From positions 18,232,331-18,296,330 of the forward strand of contig NC_079970.1 of the NCBI RefSeq assembly GCF_029852145.1: a DNA stretch of 64,000 nt, read 5' to 3'. This document shows positions 12,601 through 27,600 of this stretch, piece after piece. The notes under the pieces are model-generated. The model was given only the letters and a program-made list of their open reading frames with translations, was not told the DNA's origin and made no database searches. A program made the position numbers and the translations under genes. The first letter of the stretch is position 1; every line of letters begins with the position of its first letter. This stretch comes from Microplitis mediator (taxonomy: Eukaryota; Arthropoda; Insecta; Hymenoptera; Braconidae).

Positions 12601-15600
12601 TGTAGACAAGAATGGGGTAATTTGATTAGTCCGGACACTGCGGCCAATTTTAAATTTTCAGCGAGAATGTTTTTTTTTAAGTGACTATTGTCAGAGTTAT
12701 TTGAATGAAAGCTACACAAAGCTGGCTCTGAGGTAAAATGGACCACAATACTGAAAATTAAAATTGAAAATCAACTTGTCCCATATTTTTTACTTCCCGC
12801 TAAGAAAATCAACGATTTTCGAAAAATTAGGGAAGTAATTGTTTTCACCCCGATTTTCAAAAATCGAGTTTTCATCAGATGTCGACGTTGTGAGGTCCCA
12901 GGAAGCTAATCTGACTATTTTCAGAATGATGTCCGAGTGTCTGTATGTATGTGTGTATGTGTGTGAATGGTCTGTAATTTTTTAACTAATGAATCGATTT
13001 TGATGGTTAAGGCGGCAATCGAAAAAGTTTGTTGGCCATCAACTTTCCTAAAAATTTCAGATCATTTGATCAAGTAGACGCGAAAATATTTGCCAATTAC
13101 GAAAAAACAAAATTATTTTTTTTTAGTTTTTTATTGATTTCTCAGAAACGAGTTGAGCGATCGACTTCAAAATCTAATCAGCTCTAGAACTTAATAAAAC
13201 GCATCGATCGCTGCCTCAACCATCTCAATCGGTTAATTTATTCGAGAGATATCGTTGGAGAAAGAAATAGTGAAAAACGGTTTTTTTCGATTATGTTTGA
13301 AGTGACTCATCCGATCAATTCTAAAATCTAATCAGCTCTAGAACTCAGTAAAACGCGTCGATTGCCACCTCAACCATCTGAATCGGTTAATTCGTTCGAG
13401 AGATATCGTTGAAGAAATAAATAATGAAAAACGTTTTTTTCGAAAACAATGACACACCAAAGTATTTTCAAGCTCAAGGAGCTCGAAAACAGCGGGAAGT
13501 TTTGGGGCTGGCTCGCAAGGTCAACTGATAGACAGATTTTTTTTTTACAAACCGTAACTAAGCTTTTTTGAAACCAAAAATATGGTATCCCACTTTTGCT
13601 CTGGGATCTCATATTTATTTAACGACTTGTAAAAAAAAATGAATTGTATTATTATTTTATCTTTTTATCACTGTTAAAAATAATAATGGAAATTGAAAAA
13701 GTTATGTCGCTTTAGGGTATTATTTTTTTATCATTGTTTATTTTTATCGGTAAAAAAACCATGTTTGTTTCTAGAACAGTATTTAAGGTTAAAATGTGAT
13801 CAATGTTAGCTTTGATCCTTGACTGTGAAAATAGTTACTTTCAAGTTAAATAAGAAAATAAAATAACATCTTGACACAAAGAGTTTACATATATGTAGAA
13901 ACATACATATATACATTTATGTATTCAGGAAGCTCGGAGCGTGGAAATGTAAAGGGCGCGGTCGAATAAGAGCGTGAGGGTGTTCGATTGAAAGAGAAGT
14001 GGGACAAGAGGGGGTGGAAATGAGAGTGATATCGAAATTGGCAATATCGTAGGAAGCTCGTAGCAGTTTTACCCCCAAGCAAACTGGATCGATTTTGGGT
14101 ACATCAGCTTTTGTGCAGAAAAAAAAAAATAAAATAAAATAAAGATTTTCATGATGCAGAAAGTAATGTTAGTCTATTTTTTCTGTCCAATACATGCTTT
14201 CCTGTTACTTTTGGCACTAACAACTCTATTTCCGAGAAGAATAATTTCTTTATTTATGTCTCTATAACCGTAAAAAATAAAAAATAAAATACCCGAAATC
14301 CAATTAGACCAAGTGGTCTCTTACAAGAGTAAAAAAATAAAAAATTAAGGAAAAACATTAAGATAAAATTATAACATTTTATTTTCTCATTTTGTTTTAT
14401 GCGCACCATCTTTAGAGTAAAGAAACAAAAGTGAAAAACTTTTTCACCACTTTGCCTCAATTGTTTCGTTTTTATTGCGGTTTCTGCTTCCGTACAATAC
14501 ATTCTATATCAACCTTTAATTCTAATAAAAACTCCAAAGGTATTCAGTATCATTAAATTTATATCACTCACACAGTTAGAAATTTTGTGTTAAATTCAGT
14601 ACAGATCGTGTGTTGCAAACAGTCTGCATTAATTTTTGTGTGAATTCAACACATTTCGTTTGCTCCAATTCATCTTAAAGTATTTTAAATATTGTACTTT
14701 TTCAATCCAATCTATAATTCTTATCTGACCCCATTTGTTACACATTATACTTGACAAAACAATAGAGCTCATGCTTGTTTTATGGGTTTTATATATTTAA
14801 ACACATAAAACATTATTAATAAATTTGAAAATATCAACAGCTTACAGCTTCTATATGACTGCTCAGGTATCACTGCACAGTTAAAAATTTTGGGTTAATT
14901 CAACACATTGCGTATGTGTTGATCTTTAACACGAATTTTATGTTAAATAATTGAACACAAAATCTGTTATTTTGACAGAAAATTTGTGTAAATTTAACAG
15001 ACTTTTCGTGTTAAAATTAACTAATGAATATGAGCACATAACTTGACCAAATCAAGTATACTGATCTACTCTTAGTACAACTTATGCCAATTTAGCAAAC
15101 AATTAGTTCGATTTTCTGTGATTTTTCTAAAAAACGGAACTACGAATTATCCTCCTGTAAAATGAGAATAAAAAATCATTGAACCTGATCATAAAAATAT
15201 GAAAGTTATCTATGATTATATTTCATTGTCAATCAATTATAATTCAAGTTTCCTTGCAGTCAATGCTGCTACGATGCTTTGCTTGGTTATAGTAATTAAG
15301 AAACGCGCAGGGGTGTTTAGCTAAACAACACAAATTTTGTGTTAATTTTCGAACAACAAAAAACATTTGTTACAGTCCAGATTTTCTAATCAATTAACGT
15401 CAAAACCCGGGAAAAAAAATTCATATATAATCATTCTTATATAAAAGCCATATATAATTAGATCTGACTATATAGGATCATATATGATCGTATATGATTC
15501 ATGTATGTTTATATATGAGTCATTCATGTTCATATAAGATCATATATGGTCATGTATGCTCATATGTGATTCAACATAAAGTATTTTTACTTGATCTTCA

Positions 15601-18600
15601 GTCCATATAAGATCATACATGATCATATTGATCATATATGGACATATATGAACATATATGGACATATATGAACATATATGGACACATATGAACATATATG
15701 AAAATATATAATAAGTTTTAAACCGATATACAAGCCATATAAGATTATATATGGTCATGTATGACCATATATGGACGAACATAAAAAAATTTCACATGAT
15801 GTTCAACTCGTGTAAGATCAGATATGGTCAGGAATGAACATATATAATAAGCCATAAAATTTCTTACAAGTTGTTTAATTTTTATAAAATCAGATATAGT
15901 CAGGTATGATATAAATCCGTTCAAGTAAAATAACACAAAAAATTTTTTTATCACAAATAAAATTTAATAAAAATAAAAAAATTGTAAAGGGTTTATTTAA
16001 TTAGTTAACGTTTAACGCCACATATAATTTAATGATAAAATGAAATCCCCAAGTATACAGCAAATTTGTAATCACTGTATAAATTGAATCAAATTGCTGA
16101 CAATAAAATGGAAGGTAAATATTTGAGCATTTGTGAATTCAATAATTTAATCATTAATAAATTATTGCAAATTCAGTAACTGTGATTTAGTTAACGAGTG
16201 TATGATGATGTTGATGATGAAATGGTGTGTTAGTATATAACAGAGATGAGTAATAATATTTCAAAACGTTTCTCTCTGGTATTATTATTATCATCACGAG
16301 CTTTTATATATCAGCCCTTGCATATTATCCCTTTTCATATTCCTATCGCTTTACACCTGTGCCACATCGCGAGTGAATCTATATAATAATTTGCCCGCGT
16401 ACGTGAATAGTAATTTTATGCAATTATACGCATTGCCACCATCATCCAGAGAGTTTAATACAGCACATCAGCTTCCGGATGTATACAACTCTCACTTGTT
16501 CCCTCGTTTCTCGACCATTCATTCTCCAACTACTCGGATCCCATATTTCTATATCTATATAATATATACTCCACATACATATAGCTGTGTATGTTTATGT
16601 ATATAATAGTACTGCTGTACAACATACATATGTGTATACACAATGAACCCTTTTGCCCTCTTCCTCCGATTCTGGTCTTTTTCCCTTCTCCTCTCTTCAA
16701 CCCTCGGAAATGCATCGTCTCGTTTCACGGTGAGTTGGACGCACGTTAACTTCCCATTCGTTACCGATTTACATTATTATTAAAGAGCATTTACACGGTT
16801 GTCTGCCCGGGTTATCATTGGAATTTTAAGTTCATAATTTATAAAATATAATAGCATTTATATTAAAAAAGAAAATATATATATCAAATCTATCGTGACA
16901 AAATAAATCATTGCCTGAAATTGATAGCCTGTCATTTACTTAATTATATTCAGAATTTTTTTTATAAATTGTGCGTTTTAGTGGATTTAGTAGAAGCAAT
17001 TAATTTTTTAAATGTCAAATATTTTCATCACATGGAAATTCATATGTTAGTTGCATTACATTATTTTATATTTATCATTCTTTCACTAAAAAACAACTAC
17101 TCAGTTGTAATTTAATTTAAACAGGTGAAAAAAAAAAATTATGATGAATTATTTAGGGATTTTTACTAAATCAATTAAAATTTGTTTGAGCTGATGATCT
17201 TTTGATTTTTTTTTTTTTTGTTATTTCAATGGAGTTTATCAGTTAAGTCGAATTATTTAAAATTTTGAGTTCGAATATATACCGGTGTTAAAAAGTGTAT
17301 ACTTTGTGCATTGTAAAAAATTTTGAGTCCGTGGTGGGGTGTAAATGATTTGGTGTTAAAATTTTCAACACTGCTGGTGTGAAAGTTACACGAAGTACGG
17401 TGTCAAATTTTGGACCGTGTGAATTAGAACGTTGACACCACCAATGGTGTAAATGTATAAGTAATTTATTTAAAACTCTCGATTGCTTCGGCACTAGGTA
17501 TTTAATTTTTATTTTAAAATAAGGTACCCGTGGGTAATAAGGCCTGTCGGGTAATAAGGCCTAAGTGACAAAAATGATATTTAAAATAACCGCCTCCGCT
17601 AAAGGCTACTCTAGTAGAAGGGTCTTGCATAGAGGTGTTACGACAAGTTTATAGAGTCCCGATACTACGTTCCTTGTCTTCTATATTTCATTATCCGTCA
17701 TACGATGTCGTAGTGCAGAAGAAATCATGAAAAACAATCTAGTCCTCTAACTCTTAAAAAGGGTACTGATACACGGAGAGAAATGTCAAGTAAACATGCC
17801 TATGCAGCATAGTAATAATTACATTACTCTATAGTTTGTGTCACGCCGCTCTTATGTGACTGCTCGTACATACTATAAAGTAATGTAATAATTACTATGC
17901 TTCCATAGGCATATTTACTTGACATATCTCTCCGTGTAGTTTTAAGTGCTGTTGAGCAAAGCAATCTAGTCTTCTGCCTTTAAAAAAGTATTGTTATTAA
18001 ATTTAAGTGATGATTTATCTCTAATACCAATTTTATTAAGTATACACGGAAGAAAATAAATAGAACTGGCTACCATGTCAGATAGTAGTCAGTGCCATCT
18101 GTAGAAAAAAAAAATTGAGATAGCAGTGGGTCCTATCTACGTAGTACTGGCTACTCTCTACATTGTACTCAGCGCTATGTCGGATGTTGCTCACTACTAT
18201 CCTACATAGTACACTCTTACATATTGCCCAGTTCTATGTACATAGCAGCCAGTCGTATGTCAGATAGCAAAGGTTACTTTTTAAACATATTACCCACTGC
18301 TATCTGCAGATAGCGCCTGCGTCTATGTCAACATATTGCTGGTTACTGTGTAACATAGTAGAGAGTTCTATGTAAGATAGCAATGAGTACTATCTGAGAT
18401 TTTTTTTCCGTAAGGACTTAAACAATTTTTTCTAGGGATGGCGCTAGTATTTATTATTGACAACGAACAAATCAAATTATTATAAAAACTAAATTAATTA
18501 TGACTTATTCAACTACGTTTACGTATTTAAATATATAATTATTAATTATTATAATAATTATAATAATAATTAATAATAAATAAATTATAATAATAATTAT

Positions 18601-21600
18601 TATTATTATAAATTTACTACCGTAAATGAAAAAAACTTAATTTATAAAATAAAATTCAAAATTCAAGTGTTCATTAATTATAATTGATAATTGTAATTGT
18701 ATAATAACTGTTGCTATAATAAATTTATTATCATGAATAAAAAAAAATTAATTTATAAAATAAAATTTAAAATTTAAGTGTTCAGCAATTAACTAACGAA
18801 CTCATATGATGTAATGATATTTTTTAATACGTAATATAAATAAATATAAACAAATAAAAAAAATATCATATACAATTAATAATTATATATTTAAATACGT
18901 AAACGTAGTTGAATAAGTCATAATTAATTTAGTTTTGATAATAATTTGATTTGTTCGTTATCAATAATAAATACTAGCGCCATCCCTAGAAAAAATTGTT
19001 TAAGTCCTTACGGAAAAAAAATCTCAGATAGTACTCATTGCTATCTTACATAGAACTCTCTACTATGTTACACAGTAACCAGCAATATGTTGACATAGAC
19101 GCAGGCGCTATCTGCAGATAGCAGTGGGTAATATGTTTAAAAAGTAACCTTTGCTATCTGACATACGACTGGCTGCTATGTACATAGAACTGGGCAATAT
19201 GTAAGAGTGTACTATGTAGGATAGTAGTGAGCAACATCCGACATAGCGCTGAGTACAATGTAGAGAGTAGCCAGTACTACGTAGATAGGACCCACTGCTA
19301 TCTCAATTTTTTTTTTCTACAGATGGCACTGACTACTATCTGACATGGTAGCCAGTTCTATTTATTTTTTTCCGTGTAGTTGAACTATTTTAGTTTTTTT
19401 AACCCGCAGGCCTTATTACCCTACCGTAGTAAAATAAGGCCTATTCGTATGGTTTTTGTAAAAGTTTAATTTTTTGTTTGTTTGTGGTATAAATTACCAT
19501 TACTTCATTATATTTTATAGTTAATGTATTGAAATAAAGATCAATGATACATTTCGATAATTAAATGCAATATTTTCGATTCTATTCGAAATCTTCCTTA
19601 ACTAGGTCTTATTACCCGCCGGTACCTTATATACTGTTGCTGTAACATATATCATTTGATAATTATTAACTATAGATTACATTACCGAATAACATTTGAG
19701 GTAATAACACTGAACGGTGTGGAAGAAAACACTCATACTCTGTTAAAAGTACACAGCTTAATATTTCACATCAAAAAAATTTTACTCCGTCAATTCACTT
19801 CGAGCAGACCGTGCAGTCCTCAGGGACCATTTTCACACCAAAGATTTTTTACAGTGTGTCAAAATTATTCGTCGTTGTGTCAATGAAGTCTGAACTTTCG
19901 CTTTAAGAATTTTATTTTTGAGCGGCAAATTTAAATTCCTGTGTCGTTGGGACAATAATTTTTTTTTGTCTCAGTAAATATAAGAATCCCTAAATAATTA
20001 ATCATGACCTTTTCTTTTATACACGGGTTTTCAATTTTAGATACCAAAAATTCTACATCATAAATTAAACAAAAAAAAAAGTTATTACTACAGCATAATA
20101 GCATTAAAAGCATCGCATAACTCAAAGGTTTAGGTTTACTTAGCTTGACGTAAGTTGTCAACTTGATCACTTGAGTTTCGGAATTTCGTATATACCCACG
20201 AGATTTCCATCTACCCAAGCCACTGCGTTCCAGATGTCGGACACATCTAGACGTAGTAGTAAGACCATGAAATCCTCCTAATTCAGTCTGGAGTCCTGGC
20301 ATGTCACGGGTGCAAGGTAATAGACTGCTTCCTAGAGACACAGCCAGACATTGGACACTGAGAAATCGGAATCCGTTCTCTATAGTTTACTGGGTACACC
20401 AAACAACCATACATGTATGTACGTCTGTATGGCATTTAGTGTTAGTATTTGGTATGTTATATATTGTATCTGTGGACGCATCAAATTTAACACCTGAAGA
20501 TAACACTAGACTTGATATGTATATGTATGAATATATTCATGGGTATGTATATATATCTGTATACATTGGTGGTAATCCATTTTCGAGGATTGTCATGATA
20601 ATACTCTTGACCTCGTCGTGGGTGTTGTGGCGGTTAGTTAATTGCATCTCTCACGTACTCAACTACAATATAACCCAGTGTATAATGACCCTCTCCAGTC
20701 AGTCATCTTGAGACTTTCAACATTTTTTTTCTTAACCTCTTACATATAACCTCATACACAACCACCCTTACTCTTGACCATTTGTAAGGGTTGATAACAT
20801 ACATAAGTACCAATTTTGTGGATAGGCGAGTGTATAGTGATGTTAGTGTTGTAGCAGCTGTTGTTATCTTGCTGGATAAAAATATGTAGTGAGTAAGAAA
20901 AATAAAAAGTAAAATAATAAAGAAGAAAAAAAAAAAAATGTATACGTGTTTTGTATTAGTCAGCTAGAGTCCGGCTGACGCTTTTCTGTATTCTAAAGGG
21001 TGAAATAGGGTGCTGAGCTTGTCCCACAGGACACGTATTTCGCGTACCCATGTACAACCAACCACTCGTACACGTGTATCTCGCACATGAGTCTTGCTGT
21101 TGCGCGTGGTTGGATTACTCGAACGATTCTATACTACTGCGACTGGCATTTTCATTCTACTGCATGTTTCGCCACGACCACTATTCTACGGCTACATTGT
21201 TCAAATATTTTACCTCATAGTCAAAACAAAATAAAATAAATATAAATTTCTAAGTACTTTTATTTTTTTTTTCGGTTTCCTTTTTGGTTTTATTAGTGTG
21301 AATAAAGTTATTTTTTGTTATAAAAATACCGAGCCTTTCAATTTTTCTATGTATTAGGAACTGTGGCTTTTATATATGGTCGCCCGCTGCACTATAATTT
21401 CCATAGATTTTGATACTTTTTTGCTGGTATAATTTAATAATCGAACTTATGCATTATTCAAAAATATTCTATTTTTTTTTTATTTCTTAACTTTTTTTCT
21501 CGTTTGAACAATTGATAAGCTGTTTCATACAGAAAAAAAATGAATGTCACTCGTTCTTATGGTACCCGAAAAATTTGAATTGCTAAAAAAATCACTTTGT

Positions 21601-24600
21601 TTTATTTTCGTAGAGAGAAAAACAATAACTTTTTTTCTCTTAAGCAAATAATTTTTTGAGCTCGAGCTCGGAAACGAGAAGTTTAAAAGGCGGCCTGTAT
21701 GGTCAACGGCTTTCCAGATTTTTCACTGAATTTTTGAAGTCTCCCGTACTGCCTCAGATACTTTGTATCACTTTGAAATTCCGTGTTTGGCCTAACTGGC
21801 TCTTAAAATCAATCAGAAAACTACTTTTTTAAAAGCTTGACAATAAAATAAAAATAACTAGAAAACAATGCGAAATTTTGAAAAACTTTATTTGAAATAA
21901 CTTGTAGGGAATAAAATTAACTACAAAACAGTTCCTATGATATTTCGTGATAAGTCTGATAGTTTTGCTGGAAAAGTAAAAAGATCTTGAAATTTACTAT
22001 AAATTTAACTTCAAGCTCCAATAACTTTTGAACAGATGAATTTATCAAAAAATGATACGAGACATTTTTTGCAGAGCGTTCAATTTGCTAGAAAGTCATT
22101 TATCGTGCATAAAAATTCGTTTATTGGTTTGCGAGCCTGAAAATTCTAAAAAATAAAATTTTTCGAATCAGCCTAATATATATATATTAGGGTGAGCCAA
22201 AAAAACCAACCTATCGAATTTACGTCTTAAAAAGGACCTATATATCGAGAAAAAAATTCTCCCATTGGGCAAAATTTTTAGCTCAATTTTAAAAGGTGTC
22301 GGTAGCCATTTGAAATTTCCCATTTGAATAACATGCAAAAAAACTTTTTTGATTAAAAATATTATAACTTTTGAACCGTATGAGATAAAAATTTGACTCT
22401 AGAATATTCTTGTAGGGCATTAAATTTCTTTAAAAAAAGTCCTGAGAGTCGAATTTGTAAACTTGATATTTCATATACTAACAGGCCATCAGAGTCTAGA
22501 GTAAACAGAATCAGACAAATGTAACGTTTTATTATTCAAAATATCAATACTACGAGAAAATTTGTCCTACATGTAGTGCGATGAAATTACCAACAATATC
22601 CACCTTGTAACAAATAATATTTTGTTATCGATCACAATAAAAGAAAAGTATTTGGAAAATCCACATAAAATCTTAAATTTGTATGATTCTGTTTACTCTA
22701 GATTTTGATAGCCTGTTATTATATGAAATATCAAGTTTACAAATTCGACTCTCAGGACTTTTTTTAAAAAAATTTAATGCCCTACAAGAATATTCTAGAG
22801 CCGAATTTTTGTCTCACATGGTTTAAAAGTTATAATATTTTTAATCAAAAAGAATTTTTTTGCATATTATTTAAATGGGAAATTTCAGATGGCTACCGAC
22901 ACCTTTTAAAATTGAGCTAAAAATTTTGCCCAATGGGAGAATTTTTTTCTCGATATATAGGTCTTTTTTAAGACGTAAATTTGATAGGTTGATTTTTTTG
23001 GCTCACCCTAATATATATATATATATGAATACTTTTGAACCAATAGTATTTTTTTAAGCTACTCAACAAATAAAGACATAATATTTAAAAATTTTTTACA
23101 ATTTGCACTACGAAAACAAATATAATGATTAGATTTTTATGAAATTTACTAAGAATAGGAAAGTAATCTACAGACTATATCAAATTGCTATTGGTTCGAT
23201 AATATATCCATCGAATTATTAAAAATCTATAACAATGTTAATTAAACTAATTTGGTTGTGCTCTCAATAATCTCTGGCTTTACAAAATTAGTGTATTGTC
23301 ATGTATTCTTGCACTCTTGTTGAGAGGAGATAACGTTGGTTACGTGTTATGCGTGGTAACGTCAACGTAGTGGCGTTAACAAAAGCACTCGTCGAGGTGA
23401 TTAACGAGAAGGGTGCTACAGTAGCAATACACCAACCAGTAGAGCGATATCGCGGATGGTACACCATTACAGAGCTTTATTAATTGCCATCGTCAACTAA
23501 TTTGTTACTCTATGCCGTTGTATTCTTGAGTTATTGTTTTCAACCTTTACAGTTAACTTAAATCTTCAATTAAAATTTTTTATTTATTTTTTCTGTATTC
23601 TCTTATTCACTTATTTACGTTTTTTTTTTTCTTTTTTTCATATCTTTTAATTAACTACTGATGTACTTTAGCTAAAGGTTAACTTTAAGTACTGTTCACC
23701 GTTGAACTCAAGTAAATGAACGCCGAGTATTGCTTAAGTTTATGAGAAACTTTGAATGTATCTTTGTTAGCAACAACACTATTGTATATATATATACATA
23801 TAACTTACTAGACTTGTGGCTTTTCTCTCGTCTTGTTGAAGCTAACGCATTTGTCTTTATATCTCTCATTCTCGAGACAAATATATAGCTCTCAGTAATC
23901 ACAATAAATTGTCGGCTGGTTACCTAATTAATTCTGATGTAGGTAAAAAATAGTTATTTTTTTTTATTCTTTGTTTATAAACTATTAACTATAAAAAATA
24001 ACACATCGCTTGTGTTTTCATTTTTTAGTAGATTTCTTAGAAATCTGGATACTGCATTAGTCCTCATGGTGGATTTTTCAAAAAATTTTCCCATCATCAA
24101 TCATAATTAGTCGAGTAGGTTCCAAAAATACCATTGCTTCAAAAGTATATACATATATGTGTTTATTTTAGGGATGTGTGAATCGAATTAAAGCATTCGA
24201 TTCATTCGAAAATTTTTGAATTACTCGTAATTTGTCGAATTCGAAAATTTTGACCAGCTTTCAAGTTTTCAACTTTTATTTGGTGGTGAGTTTGGTTTTT
24301 TAAAGTAACCAAAAGTAATTATCTCGTAGATTCGTGTGTGAGTTCTATTATTTTTTGAAAATTTACCAATAATACGAATTATTCGAGTTAAAGTTCAAAT
24401 TGAATAGTTGTATTGGATTCGATACAAAGAATTTGTAATAAAGCACACTTATTTTATGGTCGAAAATCTAAATCACGTTTGAAAATGAGATAATCGCTCG
24501 ATTGGTTTGAAAGTTTTAAGAATTTCGAAATTTTCAAAAAAAATGATTTGATAGCTCACTTCTTTTGAATGTATCTTAGAGCTCATGCAATGAATTTCGA

Positions 24601-27600
24601 TTATATATATATTCTATATTTAATTTAAAATAAATATATGTTCAGTGGATAAAGTAATACTTGTATAATACTTGAAAGTATTTGTTATGATATAAAATAT
24701 TAATAAAAAATCTGTAAAAATGAAAGACTCTTGTAGTTTTATTTTGTTCTTTTATTAAAAGTCTTGAGTAAATTTTTATCCGGGTATTCTCTTTATTCTT
24801 TGTTCAAGTATTAAAACAAATATTTACAATATAAAAGAACGGGAAAGGGATAAGGGCAAAATGAGCCACCTATTATTTTTCATGAGAAATTAAAGTATTA
24901 TATCTTGCAAATTTTATTTTAATATTTTTATAAACAATATTATTAAAGTTGATAATATTTTAATTGGCTACTTAAAATGTTTAATACAAAATAAATTTAT
25001 TTATGTATCAAATAAATGCACCGCGGAGGTAAATTTTCCAAAACCGACTCTACACGGTAAGAAATGCATGGCGTTCAACACCATGCTGGTATGGTCTCAA
25101 GACCATATGTGAATTATTCCAAGACAGTATTGTAACGAGTCCCAGAAGTATGGCGTTATTTACTATACTGTATATAGTACTGGATCTATTGTATTGCTCA
25201 CAAGTATGCATAGCAGGCACGGCGAAACAGCATGGCCCTGAGACCCATACTATAATGCCGAGGGCACAATGCTACTAAATTTTCCCGCCATAATTTCTGA
25301 CGTGTCAATCAATGTATACTATAGATGTCGTTAGACTAGGTTTATCGGCCGGAAGAAATGTGAATACGGCAACGCAGTATGGGCCTGACGGCCATACTGA
25401 CATTGCGGCGTCCGCAACAACTATGGCCAATGTTACTATTCCCGCAATGGTTGAATCATCTATGCATATAATTTTATAACCTATAAAAATCTTTGATACC
25501 ATACAGAATGGCGTTCACGCCCATACTGGTATAGTAATATCTGCAAAATATTTCTTACTGTGTAATGATGAAAAATTTTAATTTTGTTAAAAAGAAATTG
25601 AATGATCAAATTTTAAAATAGTTTTTTTTTCGAATTTTATGATTTTTTTGGGAGGGTTAATTTCACCCCATACAAGCATATTGTTTTTAAAATGGCAAAA
25701 CTATGTTGATATTAAATATTTATCTGGCAATAATAAAAAAGTAGTCGGAAAAAATCACACCAGCAGTTTTTTTTTAAGGGAACTCATTTTATCTTTTGCT
25801 CCTATTTCAAAATTATTATTTACTTTTTTTTACGTAGTAGTTAATAAGCTACAGTTTAACAATTCTTCGAGTTAATGTCAATATTATAACTTCAAATTTA
25901 AAAAAAATACGTGAAAAAATATAAAAATGTTATTTACATAAAAGAAAAAAAATTTCAACTGTATGCAGCAGATACTGAAAAATATAAATAATAGACACGT
26001 GTTAACGACGTCTTTCTTTATGACTGTTTTATTCTTGCGAATCTATTTTTTGGCTTTAAAACTTTTCCTTCATGCGCCGTAAAACTCTTTTTTGTTACTT
26101 TTTTTTTTACCGCTACCTGATTTATTATCTGTCGAAATACTCAAATCTTTAACTAATTTCAACATTTTTTGCTACAAAAAATGAATTAAAAAGTTGAATA
26201 ATTAAAAAAAGTTAATATAACGTAAATCTTGATTTTACCCTCCATCGTTCTTTTGAATAAATAAAATATTTTAACAAGAATTAAAAATGTATTTATTTTC
26301 TACTCGTTTAATTTTTCCTTCAATTACATGAAACTGTTGGCTAGAGAAAAAACAATATTTGCGAACTTTAGAGTTTCATTGAGATTATAAAATTTTTCTC
26401 TTTGTGTAACATAAATCCTTTTATTTATTTTATCGTGATCTACAAAATATAGACATAACAAAATATTAAAAAAAGATTTGATGAAAATGGGTCGTTGAAC
26501 GAAAGTATCGAAATAATAAATCAAGATGGCGTCGTTGAGATATGTCAAGACGTAATAACTCATAAAACGTAGAGTGACAGTATAAAGTTAATATCTTTAT
26601 ATCTTGTGAATGTAATGATATCCCATAACACATCTCGAGACTTTGTAGTATGATGTTACACTTAAAAACTTTACTATCATCATCATCAGCCCAGAAAAGT
26701 TTGATTTTCCATTATAACACAGTTAGAAATTTTGTGTTAAATTCAACACAAATCGTCTGCTGCAAACGGTCTACACAAATTTTTGTGTTAATTCAACACA
26801 TTGCGTTTGTGTTGATTTTTAACACAAATTTTATGCTAAATAATTAAACACAAAATCTGTTATTTTGACAGAAAATTTTTGTAAATTTAACAGACTTTTC
26901 GTGTTAAAATTAACTAATAAATATAAGCACATAGCCTAACCAACTCAAGTATACTGATCTAAGCTTAGTACAACTTATGCCAATTTAGCAAACAATTAGT
27001 TCGATTTTCTGTGATTTTTATAAAAAACCGAGCTATAAATTATCCTCCCGTAAAATGATAATAAAAAAATCATTGAACCTGATTACAAAAAATGTTGCTG
27101 AAGATCGGAACTTTTTTCGCGCAATGAAAATGAAAAAATTTATGAAATTCTACTGCTTAAGGGTGACTTGAGTGGTAATTGGGGGTGGCTACAATTTTCG
27201 GCTAACATACTAGTACCTATGAGAAACATTTCAGAAATCTAGATTTAGTTCATTTTTGACTTTTCATTTTGTTTTTTTATTTTTGTTCCGCAAAAAACGT
27301 TCCGATCTTCAGGTATATCATAAAAATATGAAAGTTATCTATGATTATATTTAATCGTAAATCAATTATAATGCAAGTTTCCTTGCAGTCAATGCTGCTA
27401 CGGTGCTTTGCTTGGTTATAGTAATGAAGAAACGCGCGGGAGTGTTTACCTAAAGAACACAAATTTTGTGTTAATTTTCGAATAACTCAAGAAATTTGTT
27501 ACATTCCAGATGTTCTAATCAATTAACATCAAAAATCAGTTAAAGTAAAATAATACTAACGGTTTGTATTGAATTACCAGATTTCTGTGTTAAAAATTAA

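Larger units (their letters stand above)
17521..19628. mobile_element. Outer TIR element AAGGTACC, split by two nested elements
   Basis: The left end AAGGTACCCGTGGGTAATAA plus GGCCT is mirrored at the right by AGGTCTTATTACCCGCCGGT plus ACCTT. GGTAATAAGGCCT words recur just inside both ends (17548, 19408, 19432). The interior holds a 169-bp MITE (17770-17938) and a 1,336-bp fold-back (18043-19378). Without these about 600 bp remain. No ORF. Confidence 0.7.

Noticed and set aside
15540..15954. ORFs with repeated YMFICVHICSYM-type segments (minus strand)
   Set aside because: They are direct translations of the CATATATG repeat; the Met/Ile/His/Tyr periodicity comes from the DNA repeat.
19931..20711. 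Two opposed 136-codon ORFs (minus 19931-20341, plus 20301-20711)
   Set aside because: No recognisable domain, no splice context, poor composition, overlapping on opposite strands. They lie in the long intron; I take them as chance frames in less AT-rich intron DNA.
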